The notes below the pieces were generated by a model. That model saw nothing but the letters and a program-made list of their open reading frames with translations, was not told where the DNA came from and made no database searches. This document shows, one piece after another, positions 29,328-37,952 of a DNA stretch of 64,000 nt. The translations under genes were made by a program, and so were the position numbers. The stretch's first letter is position 1. Each line of letters opens with the position of its first letter. The stretch spans positions 1 through 64,000 of the forward strand of contig JAGCGS010000025.1 in assembly GCA_017649485.1 (NCBI GenBank), given 5' to 3'. The stretch is from Bacteroidaceae bacterium (GTDB taxonomy: Bacteria > Bacteroidota > Bacteroidia > Bacteroidales > Bacteroidaceae).

Positions 29328-30722
29328 TCAATTGTTAGCAGGGAGATCAGCACCACCATCATCTGGTGTGGTAGGCCAAGCTGTTACATCAGCGTCAAAC
29401 TTCACGCTGTTCATACCTAAATGCAAGCCGATGGTGTAAGATTTGCCAGCCTCCAGCTTTGAGGTTGCTGTAGTTCCTGTTCCAAAGGTGATGTTCTGCG
29501 TAATCTTGTTTTCAACACTACTACCATGAGTCTTGCCATCAGACAGATAAGTATTGAGGTTGGCATCTTCCGTTTCCACGTCATAGACAATGGTTACCTT
29601 CACATCATCGTTGGTAGGAATTACATAGAAGCCATCGGTTGCAGCCGTCGTATTACTAAACAGGTTTACTGGAGTAGCAGTTACACCTGCCTGCATAGCA
29701 GTAACACCCCAATCGGTATCCTGAATCAGTACAGGATTCAAGCCTGTAGCTTTCTCACTGCCAGCAGCAGAAGCTCCTTCCTTGCCATCCTTACGACCAT
29801 CATAAATTGTCACTTCATCACCGTTGTCCAAATCATTGCTACCATCATAACTGAGCCATACAGGTGTGTTAGCTGTAGTGTTATTCAAGTTGAGCGCACC
29901 CTTCATAGCAAAGCCCTCAAAGGTAATGCTGCGAACGAAGATGCGGGTTTTGCTATCACGTTCCGTACCTAATTTAGTTGCATCAACCATCGCATCAACT
30001 TGAACATTGAGGCGAGACAAAGCATGTTTAAATGTGAATTTCAGCAACTGGGTGCCAGTAGCATCCAGAGGACGCTGCACATCTATCCAAGGCAAACCAG
30101 CTGTAAATGGTTGAACAGCATTGGTTTCAATAATATTCCAAGTCGTTGTTCCATCATTTATTCCCCACAACAAGTCAACAGCTTTGGCCTTGTCAAAAGA
30201 AACGACATATTTTACGAATGGATCACCAGAGGCTGAGTTACGGCTCAAACCAGTAATACCCCAGTCGGGATTTGCAGTAGCCTTGCCATTTGAGGGAGTC
30301 ACAGCCACATAAGGAGCATAAGCGAAGAACGACAATCTGTCGATATCCTCAGATACTGCGTTGGAGCCAAATTCGTTAGGCCAATACTTCAACGGGGTGT
30401 AAGACCAAACAGAATTAGTAGCATCCCAATTAACCTCTTGGTTATACATGAAGTTTGGAGTAGTAAGACCATCATAAATGTTGTTGTCAGTATAATACGC
30501 GAAAACACCAAATTTACTTGCCGGCAACGTAGCTGTAGTAATATCACCTGTCGTTCCTCCACGAGTAGTGGCACGGTCAACATAGGCACCGAAAGATACC
30601 GGAATGTTGGCAACTTCGGTGGTTTTCTTTCCAATCTCAGAACTCTGAGACACAGGATCTGAATCATTTGAGCAAGCTGCAAAAAGGGTTGCAGCTAAAG
30701 CAAGTGTCAAATACTTTTTCAT
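29328..30722 (-). CDS. Fimbrillin-family lipoprotein, core only (likely major subunit)
   Basis: The 464-aa protein has lipobox FAAC (C16), DRATTRGGTTG near residue 52, FGVFAYYTD, PNFMYN, YWPNEFG and SFFAYAPY, and ends about 20 residues after SVKFDADVTAW. It is the bare shared core without appended domains and is the first fimbrillin after the DUF5119 gene, so I infer that it is the main building block of the fibre. In type V pili the subunits are lipoproteins that are cut after an arginine and then joined by donor strands; the TTR motif here would suit such a cut. Confidence 0.82.
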   Translation of the reverse strand: MKKYLTLALAATLFAACSNDSDPVSQSSEIGKKTTEVANIPVSFGAYVDRATTRGGTTGDITTATLPASKFGVFAYYTDNNIYDGLTTPNFMYNQEVNWDATNSVWSYTPLKYWPNEFGSNAVSEDIDRLSFFAYAPYVAVTPSNGKATANPDWGITGLSRNSASGDPFVKYVVSFDKAKAVDLLWGINDGTTTWNIIETNAVQPFTAGLPWIDVQRPLDATGTQLLKFTFKHALSRLNVQVDAMVDATKLGTERDSKTRIFVRSITFEGFAMKGALNLNNTTANTPVWLSYDGSNDLDNGDEVTIYDGRKDGKEGASAAGSEKATGLNPVLIQDTDWGVTAMQAGVTATPVNLFSNTTAATDGFYVIPTNDDVKVTIVYDVETEDANLNTYLSDGKTHGSSVENKITQNITFGTGTTATSKLEAGKSYTIGLHLGMNSVKFDADVTAWPTTPDDGGADLPANN

Positions 30723-30759
30723 ACTCGTATCATTTATTTAGTTTTTATATTTCAATTTA

Positions 30760-31887
30760 TTACATTGTAGCTTCTGCAGTTCCACCATTTTCCCAAGGGG
30801 TGACATCTGCATCAAAACCTGCTCCATTTTTAGGCATCACGTATGGTAACTCTGGTGCCATATCTAACGGAATGTAGATGCGAACCAACAACTGGTCTTC
30901 GTTGACTTCGACAAGTGGTTCACAATCGAAATGGTAGTTCTTCACCGTTTCTTCATCTCTTAACAAAAACGACAAATTCAATCGAAGATCGCGAATGTAG
31001 TAAGTAATTACATCTCGCGTATTCACATTTTCAGGTAAGCCAAAGGACATAGTGGAAGTGGATACAATACCTACATTATCTCCCGTACTTCTTGTTTCCC
31101 AGTTGTTTAGTTCACGAATACAAACTTCTTCCGTATGCTGGCCTTTGGTCATCCAATAGCCATCAGCTAAGCCTACTACAGAGGCACGCAAGTTGCTCAT
31201 GTAGTATATGCCTTTCACATTCACTTCTACTCGCAATCGCCAAAGTATGGGTTTGGGCTTGGCATAGAGTGTTTGTGTCACAAGACTTTCCTCATATTCC
31301 TTACGCTTATTCCATAATACGTAGTCGCCTTTTGTGCCTGAAACTATTTCAACATCTCCAAGTACATCCAAGTTAATGGGGTCAGGCTCTGCTTTCACGA
31401 TATAGAGACCTGTATTGGGATCAATTTCCAAACCGTCCATAGGTTTAGACACAGCCTCAGATCCGAACAGTTCCTTATTAACAGAGTCATTGGGATCTGG
31501 TTGGTAAGCTGAAGGACGTAGGTGCACCTGCGCTTTTTCAGGGTCATCCATGTAGATGAACTCGTTATGGCTGTATTCTTCTGGTGAATAGTCAAACACG
31601 AAACCTGTATAACCACCACGAGGCAAAGCTAACCAAGTGTGTTCCACTTCAGCCGTCTTAGTATTATAGGTATAGCCGCTATAGTCATTAGCTATAAACC
31701 AAGCCGTCATACCACCTGGATATTCATCTGCCTCAGACCAATCGGTAACCAACTCCAACTGACGATACTCGTCTGCCAACACCCACAAATCTCGACGATC
31801 AGAACAATTGGTTAATAGCAAGGATACCAATATTACCCATGCAGGCAACCACACCTTATTTATATATATAGTGTAACGCTTCTTCAT
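30760..31887 (-). CDS. DUF5119-type lipoprotein of the fimbrial operon
   Basis: The 375-aa protein begins with a hydrophobic segment and a lipobox LLTNC (C28), so it is lipid-anchored. The body (CSDRRDLWVLADEYRQLEL, then DWSEADEYPGGM) matches the DUF5119 type that accompanies DUF3575 proteins and fimbrillins in Bacteroidales. It ends with GAGFDADVTPWENGG, a motif also found at the end of the fimbrillin core (KFDADVTAW). This suggests a shared fold edge or joint and an anchor-like role at the fibre base, an inference only. It follows the DUF3575 gene by 8 bases. Confidence 0.8.
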   Translation of the reverse strand: MKKRYTIYINKVWLPAWVILVSLLLTNCSDRRDLWVLADEYRQLELVTDWSEADEYPGGMTAWFIANDYSGYTYNTKTAEVEHTWLALPRGGYTGFVFDYSPEEYSHNEFIYMDDPEKAQVHLRPSAYQPDPNDSVNKELFGSEAVSKPMDGLEIDPNTGLYIVKAEPDPINLDVLGDVEIVSGTKGDYVLWNKRKEYEESLVTQTLYAKPKPILWRLRVEVNVKGIYYMSNLRASVVGLADGYWMTKGQHTEEVCIRELNNWETRSTGDNVGIVSTSTMSFGLPENVNTRDVITYYIRDLRLNLSFLLRDEETVKNYHFDCEPLVEVNEDQLLVRIYIPLDMAPELPYVMPKNGAGFDADVTPWENGGTAEATM

Positions 31888-31895
31888 GGCTGTTT

Positions 31896-33191
31896 CTACT
31901 TAAAATGAAACGGACGGGCATTAAACAAATAAACAAGACTGAAATTGATGTGTGTGGGACCTGGGAAAAAGAAATGCCCAGAGTCATGATACATCAGATG
32001 ATAGTCCTGCTCCTCCAAATGACGATCAGGATAGGTCGAACTGCCCAGATAATGGCGGTATTTACTTGGAATGACACCAAAGCCTATACCCGCATCTATT
32101 GCCCAATGTTTACCCCAACGATGCTGATACCCTAAGTTAATATAGGTATTGATGTATTCTCCCTGATAGCCATCATGTTTTTTCCATTCCCAATCGTACA
32201 AACCAGCTGCTACAGCTACACCCACATGCCAGCCGTCAAGCCAACGATGGTATGCGCGTTTGCCTAACCAATAACGTAATTCTACACCTAAATTGAGGAA
32301 TTGTGAGGCATGTGCATTCTTGCTCCAGATGAACCAAGGATGGAAGAATTCAGCCTCCAAGCTCCAACGGTTTTTATTACCCAATGGAATCTCAACTTCA
32401 ATATTCGGAGCTACTACACCCCATAAAAGCAAATTTGTTTTGACTGCCCAGGCTGGTGTCTGATCGGCCAGTTGAGGTTCTTTCTTTTTCTTACCTGTTT
32501 CAGGGTAATAATAAACATTGTTTTCCTTGATGATAACAATGGTATCTTTGATGACAAGGGTATCACGCACACTGGCTCTGGGTGAGTTTTCTGCGACAGC
32601 AGGTTGCCAACTAATGACGGCTGATCCTCCGCTTCGCAACTGTGGAAGGTAGTCTCGCATTAGTTTTGTCCACACAGATCCCTCATGGATCTGACGCAAC
32701 TTCTTCTCTCGACTATCGAATCCTCTATCATCAACAGTTTTCGGTCCAAGGATAATTTGCATAACATCTTCTCGCCATGTTTCATTGCTAGCCTCAACGA
32801 GATTATACAATCCCTGCCAGCGGGAAGCTTCGTTATGCACAATAATGTTTCCGATACGATCGCCTAAATTCTGTATGAGCAGACGACGAATAGACTGTCC
32901 ACGCTGCTCACCTAACCATTCATTATGACTAATAGAGCCTTCTGGAGATGCACCCGCATAGATGTCAAGGCGAATATTGGCACGGTCAACATTGGAATAT
33001 GTATTTTTGAAATTATCAAAAAACAGTTGCCACCGCACATCATTATCTGACAAAGACATATCAATTTCCGTCCTGTCCAGATGAAAATAAATGCTTAGGG
33101 TATCACTTCGAGGTACCTGGAATTGTGCAACCACCTGAATTGACACAACCAGCAATAAACAAATTATAATATTTCTTTTTCTGTCAATCAC
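31896..33191 (-). CDS. DUF3575 protein with OmpA-like N-terminal domain (fimbrial operon head)
   Basis: The 431-aa exported protein has a signal peptide ending VVAQ. Residues 30-130 look OmpA/MotB-like (IYAGASPEGSISHNEWLGEQ with R following), suggesting peptidoglycan contact. Residues 245-431 are DUF3575-type and rich in alternating beta strands (WAVKTNLLLWGVVAPNIEVE to FSLVYLFNARPFHFK), consistent with an outer-membrane barrel. It opens the fimbrial operon and probably supports the fibre in the outer membrane. The start codon is GTG at 33191, as no in-frame ATG precedes it. Confidence 0.82.
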   Translation of the reverse strand: MIDRKRNIIICLLLVVSIQVVAQFQVPRSDTLSIYFHLDRTEIDMSLSDNDVRWQLFFDNFKNTYSNVDRANIRLDIYAGASPEGSISHNEWLGEQRGQSIRRLLIQNLGDRIGNIIVHNEASRWQGLYNLVEASNETWREDVMQIILGPKTVDDRGFDSREKKLRQIHEGSVWTKLMRDYLPQLRSGGSAVISWQPAVAENSPRASVRDTLVIKDTIVIIKENNVYYYPETGKKKKEPQLADQTPAWAVKTNLLLWGVVAPNIEVEIPLGNKNRWSLEAEFFHPWFIWSKNAHASQFLNLGVELRYWLGKRAYHRWLDGWHVGVAVAAGLYDWEWKKHDGYQGEYINTYINLGYQHRWGKHWAIDAGIGFGVIPSKYRHYLGSSTYPDRHLEEQDYHLMYHDSGHFFFPGPTHINFSLVYLFNARPFHFK

Positions 33192-33580
33192 TCTACTAAC
33201 CCTACGGAAAATTAATTAAACATCATTTAATCTAACACCATATATAATAAAGTTAGGTTATTACATAATTATTCAAAATTATACATTTCTTTTAATATTA
33301 ATTATGTATCACCTCCAAAATTTAAATAAATTAGCACAGCTACCCGCTTATTTAACAGCAATTAACCAATCGCATCATACCATAGACCATAATTACTACA
33401 TCATTTGGGGCATTTGACCAGAATATTGAAGAATTGATAATTTGACCTTCTTATTATGAGATGCATTTGTTGCAAGAAATGAATTGCAATTACCTTGCAA
33501 AGAGAAATAAAAACATCTTGATGAATAGAGAATGCCAAAATACCTGAATAACAGGCTAAAGGATCCAGCATATAAAAAGC
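33192..33580. other. AT-rich region upstream of the fimbrial operon
   Basis: About 390 bases without a believable gene. It should contain the promoter of the fimbrial operon. The best minus-strand match is TAATTTTG (33274-33281), with no clear -33 box. I looked for long inverted repeats that could flip a promoter and found none. Confidence 0.5.
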
Positions 33581-34687
33581 TTATAGTGGAGAAACTATTG
33601 GTCTGCACTGTTTGATTTGCACAGGAATAGAGGAAACAAGGATAGAGTCACCCTGTATGGTGAGTTGTGCCATAATGGCCTGGTTGGCAATGGGTGGCGT
33701 TTGGTCAAATACAAAGTTACCAAGACTATAGAACACAGGCTTGCCATCAACATAACGCAAAGGTTGCACAACATGGGGATGGTGACCGATAATGGCATCT
33801 GCTCCAGCAGAAATGATGGTCTGAGCATCAATACGTTGCTGCATGGAAGGGGTGGTTTGGAACTCAGCGCCCCAATGGAGCACAGCGATGATCTTAGCCT
33901 CAGGATGGGAGGCACGATAGGTTCCGATAGTTTCGGAAAGGACGGAAACATTGGCCTGACAGATACCTGGTCGATCTTCAAGATCATACCAGTTCTCAAG
34001 GGGAACAGTGACGCTGTTAAAGAGGGCTACCTCTACCCCACTCTGATGAATAACGACAGGTTGCAGGCGTTCCTTCCGGGTATAGCCGAAACCCAAAGGT
34101 TCGATACCTACATCTTTCAAATGACTAAATGTTGAAAGGAGTCCCTGACGACCTTGGTCATTGGTGTGGTTATTGGCAAGTGCAGCATGGGTAACACCAG
34201 CTGCCTTCAAATCTTCAGCCCATCGGGTGTCAGCCCTGAAAATGTAGTGTTTGTTTATTGGCATAGCAACATCAGTAAGGGGACATTCCAGGTTAATGAC
34301 CACAGCATCAGCCTGACGAAATACTGAGTCAACACCAGCAAACAGCGATTGTACACCATTACGTTCTGCGTATGGGCGAACACCTCTATCAAGGAGGACA
34401 TCGCCAGTAAAGATGATGGTTAATCGACTATTATCCGTTGACGATTGACCATTGACCGTTGACCATTGACCATTGACCATTGACGATTGAGTTTCACTCT
34501 TATTATTTAGCAAATTGGTATAGCTGATGCTATCATCACTCTGCTCTCGCTGTTCCTGAAAGTGAGCATTATTCCCACCATGTGAGGATTGGCAATTAGA
34601 CATAATAAGAGCACATAACAAGATACAAACAACTGACAATATGTGCTTTGCTACCTTTGTTAAACTCCCCCAGTCTTTATTAATCAT
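33581..34687 (-). CDS. CapA-like metallophosphatase-fold lipoprotein
   Basis: This lipoprotein (368 aa from the chosen ATG; lipobox MSNC, C32) has the PGA_cap/CapA domain: FTGDVLLDRG near residue 91, INLECPLTDV, ALANNHTNDQG, VLHWGAEF, IIGHHPHVVQP and FYSLGNFVFDQ. These are the metal-binding motifs of the fold. Relatives serve in poly-gamma-glutamate capsule synthesis, but many bacteria without that capsule carry such proteins, so the substrate is open. Residues about 66-84 are encoded by a heptamer repeat array. It follows the DUF3160 gene by 28 bases; a longer frame to 34756 would overlap that gene and lacks a signal peptide at its start. Confidence 0.8.
   Translation of the reverse strand: MINKDWGSLTKVAKHILSVVCILLCALIMSNCQSSHGGNNAHFQEQREQSDDSISYTNLLNNKSETQSSMVNGQWSTVNGQSSTDNSRLTIIFTGDVLLDRGVRPYAERNGVQSLFAGVDSVFRQADAVVINLECPLTDVAMPINKHYIFRADTRWAEDLKAAGVTHAALANNHTNDQGRQGLLSTFSHLKDVGIEPLGFGYTRKERLQPVVIHQSGVEVALFNSVTVPLENWYDLEDRPGICQANVSVLSETIGTYRASHPEAKIIAVLHWGAEFQTTPSMQQRIDAQTIISAGADAIIGHHPHVVQPLRYVDGKPVFYSLGNFVFDQTPPIANQAIMAQLTIQGDSILVSSIPVQIKQCRPIVSPL
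34436..34490. repeat. Heptamer repeat array inside the CapA-like gene
   Basis: About eight units of (C/G)(A/G)TTGAC lie head to tail and are translated on the minus strand as SMVNGQWSTVNGQSSTDNS. They match the arrays at 8555-8609 and 58882-58912. Confidence 0.88.
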
Positions 34688-34715
34688 ATTAATCTCAATG
34701 GTCAATGATAAATCG

Positions 34716-37169
34716 TCAACACCCAGAACTGTAGAGATTCGTTTCATCCACCTCAACCTTCGAATTCATGAAATATGGCTTCACCCACTGAGGAATGTCA
34801 GGAGCCTTGCCAGTCTGTAACATTTCCTGCCATTGTTCATCTGTGAGCCTATCTCCTAACGGACGAACAAACTCATAATAGCTGAGAGTAGCTCCACGGG
34901 AAAGATAAATCTCACCATCAATATTTACCAAAACATACAACGCATTGGCATTGCCAGTAGCTTCATAAAGGATGCCATTCTTCTCACAACCTCGCACATT
35001 ACGAGTGAAAACATCGGCTACCACAGCAACAGAACGGTCAGCTCCCTTCACATCGTACCAATGGTAAAAATCAGTCATTGGGTCAAGTACTGACAGAGTG
35101 AAATATTCAATAGAGCTACCCATATAGCGTATCTGCCAATTCTCTTCTGCCGTTAATGACTCACCCCGCAACTCCTTCTCTGTTGCCAAGATGCAGAAAT
35201 CGACCATATCACTCAGCTGTTCATTTGTTCCCAACAAATCTTCTGTCAAGAAACCACTCTCGCTCAACATATTCTTATTGAGTTCCAACATCTCTTTCAG
35301 TTGCTTCCAGAAAGCCAGGTTAGGCTCCACATAACCCTTTATTTCAGGGTTTGGTAAGCCACCGCCGCCACATTCTGCAGCCATAGGTTGCTCGGCATAG
35401 AGAATAGCATCATGCTTCAGCTCTGACCAAGAGGCAAGCGCAGAATTAAGGTTCTTGATTTTCCAAGCATCTGTCTGCATGAAACCTGGATAGTTTTTCT
35501 CGCTCTTCTGTAAAATCACCAGGCTTTCCATCCATTTGGCATACATAGTGCTTTCCCAATCATCGAAGGTAGTGAACTTCTGACGCATAGCCCGCTGTTC
35601 TTTGGAATAATCCTTCCAGTTCTTGGCATCCTGATATGTTTCTTCAATTACCTTACCCGCCGTCTCGATACCGAAAGCGTCCATAACATGCAAGCCACGT
35701 GGATAAGCCAACTCGCTATTGGGGTTCTCATCGTAGATGGTTGCCAACACTTCATTGTCTGGCACATAGCGTTGAGGCATAAAATTCAACTTGTCGTCAC
35801 AACTGAACTTCAACTTAGGAGCGATGCGATTACGTTCCTTGAACTCCTGCACCAGCCATTGGTTCACCCGGTTGGCAGTCTCATCACTCAAAGCCTGCGT
35901 AAAACTCTCTACACCAATGGATTTTAGGTAGTCTGCCACTTCGATAACAGCCAGGTTATCGGGTTCGCCCATCAAGAAAAACAGGGCATTATAAACAGAG
36001 CGACCTGCTTTCTGGTCGGCAGGAGTCAACTGGTTGAACGCTTCTGCCATGAAAAGTACCCGACGAAGTCCTTTCGCATCGTCACGACAGAAGGATGCCG
36101 TTTGCAGCCACATCATGGCACGGAAATAATGTTTCAACGTTTCGTTGCGGGTGTAGTGGCCACGAGGCTTGAACAAACTGTAGCCGAAATCCACATCTGT
36201 TTCCAACAAGGGTGAGGGGGCATCCGTGGCACTCATGATATTACCGATCTCTGCCTCATAGAGTTTACGCATGTCATCAGAAAGCTCCTCCCGGGTGTCG
36301 TCAAGCAAGTTGAGGGCGATGGCAAAGAAAGTAGCGTTGAAGTCTGCCAACTGTCTTAACTCCTCATTATCCGTAGCTTCATAGACAGCATTACTCGTAT
36401 CGAACATAGCATGTGACATTTGTGCCAATGAGGGTATGAAGTTGAACTGCTCAAGATACTTCAACACATATTCAAAATACATGTGATAAGCCTGCAGCAT
36501 AAGGTCGGTAGTGATGAAACTGGGGATACAGGAATAGTCGTTGCTTTCATATACTTGGAAAAGCTGCTCGTAATCTGTATGCTCCATAGCCATGTTGTTC
36601 TGTAAGAGCATAGTCAGCAGTTGCTCAGAAGGATTACTGATCTGATGCAGGTTGACAGCCACGGCAGGGTTCTGCAACTGGATACCTTGGGGTGAGGTTA
36701 TCTGCTTGTTCTTGGCAAGATCAGCCATACGGGCATCTATCTTGGCAATAAACGCTTTTTCCTCATCGGTGAGCTGTACCTGACTGAGGTATTTATCATA
36801 ATTCTCGTCAAAATCATCGAAGTTGATAAGTGACTCATAGTTATTCTCATCATTGCCCCAATAGAGGGAATCAGCCAGATTGTAGTACCACTTGGTACGG
36901 CTGCAGAAGAATCCGTTGATATCACCCTCTTTAATCCAAATGCCATGAAGGGCATAGGGGTAATAGCGGAGGATGCGAAGTTCCTGATAGCTTAGCTGGC
37001 TGATGTCCATATTAAAGTCGATGGACTGAGGCAGTTCATCGTCAGTAAGTAACAATGACTGAGGATTATAGATGTTCTGCAAGGATGGCTGGTCTGGATT
37101 TCCAGATCTTTGGTTACAAGCAGTAAAGGTGAAGGTAACCAGCATCAAAAAGGCTAAAAGTTTTTTCAT
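34716..37169 (-). CDS. DUF3160 lipoprotein
   Basis: The 817-aa lipoprotein (lipobox TFTAC, C18) belongs to the DUF3160 type. Typical segments are VYESNDYSCIPSFITTDLML near residue 210, YARGLHV-like AYPRGLHVMD near 490, and LSRGATLSYYEF near 770. The biochemical role is not known; it is expected on the periplasmic or outer face. It probably forms an operon with the CapA-like gene that follows by 28 bases. The long upstream region carries several repeats but no clear promoter for it. Confidence 0.8.
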   Translation of the reverse strand: MKKLLAFLMLVTFTFTACNQRSGNPDQPSLQNIYNPQSLLLTDDELPQSIDFNMDISQLSYQELRILRYYPYALHGIWIKEGDINGFFCSRTKWYYNLADSLYWGNDENNYESLINFDDFDENYDKYLSQVQLTDEEKAFIAKIDARMADLAKNKQITSPQGIQLQNPAVAVNLHQISNPSEQLLTMLLQNNMAMEHTDYEQLFQVYESNDYSCIPSFITTDLMLQAYHMYFEYVLKYLEQFNFIPSLAQMSHAMFDTSNAVYEATDNEELRQLADFNATFFAIALNLLDDTREELSDDMRKLYEAEIGNIMSATDAPSPLLETDVDFGYSLFKPRGHYTRNETLKHYFRAMMWLQTASFCRDDAKGLRRVLFMAEAFNQLTPADQKAGRSVYNALFFLMGEPDNLAVIEVADYLKSIGVESFTQALSDETANRVNQWLVQEFKERNRIAPKLKFSCDDKLNFMPQRYVPDNEVLATIYDENPNSELAYPRGLHVMDAFGIETAGKVIEETYQDAKNWKDYSKEQRAMRQKFTTFDDWESTMYAKWMESLVILQKSEKNYPGFMQTDAWKIKNLNSALASWSELKHDAILYAEQPMAAECGGGGLPNPEIKGYVEPNLAFWKQLKEMLELNKNMLSESGFLTEDLLGTNEQLSDMVDFCILATEKELRGESLTAEENWQIRYMGSSIEYFTLSVLDPMTDFYHWYDVKGADRSVAVVADVFTRNVRGCEKNGILYEATGNANALYVLVNIDGEIYLSRGATLSYYEFVRPLGDRLTDEQWQEMLQTGKAPDIPQWVKPYFMNSKVEVDETNLYSSGC

Positions 37170-37424
37170 TGCAATGAAGTTATTTTAATTACAATGCAAT
37201 TATAAATATTATTTTTGAATTAACAAAAACTTTACCTTTGGTAATTATATACTTTTTGACCCCAAGTGATTATTTTTGTTAGCGTGACTCCTTAAGGTCA
37301 ATCAAACGTTATACGTTGAAGTTGGTGACTCAATGAAGCGAGAATTATGGTGTCTAACCTATATAGGTGTCAAAGATTAAGTCCTTTCAAAGAAAAAGAT
37401 GGCCTAAAAAGTGCGTTTCAAATT

Positions 37425-37490
37425 GGGTATAGGCACATGATCATTTGCGTATAGCCGCACGATCGTTTGGGCTTAGCCAAACGATTAATT
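37425..37490. repeat. Three 22-base tandem units
   Basis: The units begin at 37425, 37447 and 37469 and share a pattern GNGNATAGCC..ACGATC.TTT. The third is most diverged. Same period as the array at 19258-19323 but a different sequence. Confidence 0.8.
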
Positions 37491-37745
37491 ACTTGGGGCT
37501 CTCTCCCTGTTTACTACTAATCAGGTAACGTGTTTCCTAAGCAATGCACGCTGTCAACAATGTCAGTACGACTGTCAACTGGTTCAGTAAAAATACAGAA
37601 AAGGTTTACATATAACCGCCCAAATGGTTACACGGTTACACTGTAACCATATCTCCTCAGAGCTGCAATATTTGTACAGTTCTTGTTATAATTACTTTAC
37701 ATAATGGCAGTTATGTTAAGATATTGTCAAGATTTAAGAACTGTG

Positions 37746-37790
37746 CGGTTACATGGTTACACTTGTAACCTGTAACCGTTTTTTATTTTT
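37746..37790 (+). terminator. GTTACA hairpin with T-run
   Basis: CGGTTACATGGTTACA pairs with TGTAACCTGTAACCG (small bulges) and is followed by TTTTTTATTTTT on the plus strand, the structure of an intrinsic terminator. No plus-strand gene is known upstream; the GTTACA motifs also occur at 37610-37651 and 15610-15709. Confidence 0.55.
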
Positions 37791-37952
37791 ATGACTAGAA
37801 ATCTGTACTGCCCTAAAAGGGAACTATATACTTGTTGGCAGTAATTTGCTTTGGCAATAAAATAGCAGTTGGCACAACTAATTCTTGAAATGCAGTCAGA
37901 AATGGCTGCATTTATCATTTGTTGGAGTCTAATAGTATATAGTTGCCAATAA

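Larger units (their letters stand above)
37170..37952. other. 780-base intergenic region with repeats and a possible plus-strand transcript
   Basis: No believable protein gene is seen. On the plus strand TACCTTTG at 37233-37240 resembles a promoter box, and a hairpin with a T-run ends at 37790. Between them are three 22-base repeats (37425-37490), GTTACA-type elements (37610-37651), and a 15-codon frame MKRELWCLTYIGVKD at 37333-37380. It may be an RNA gene or a decayed element. Confidence 0.4.

Noticed and set aside
33192..33580. Invertible promoter for the fimbrial operon
   Set aside because: I searched by eye for paired inverted repeats flanking a promoter and found none; no invertase gene is in the window.
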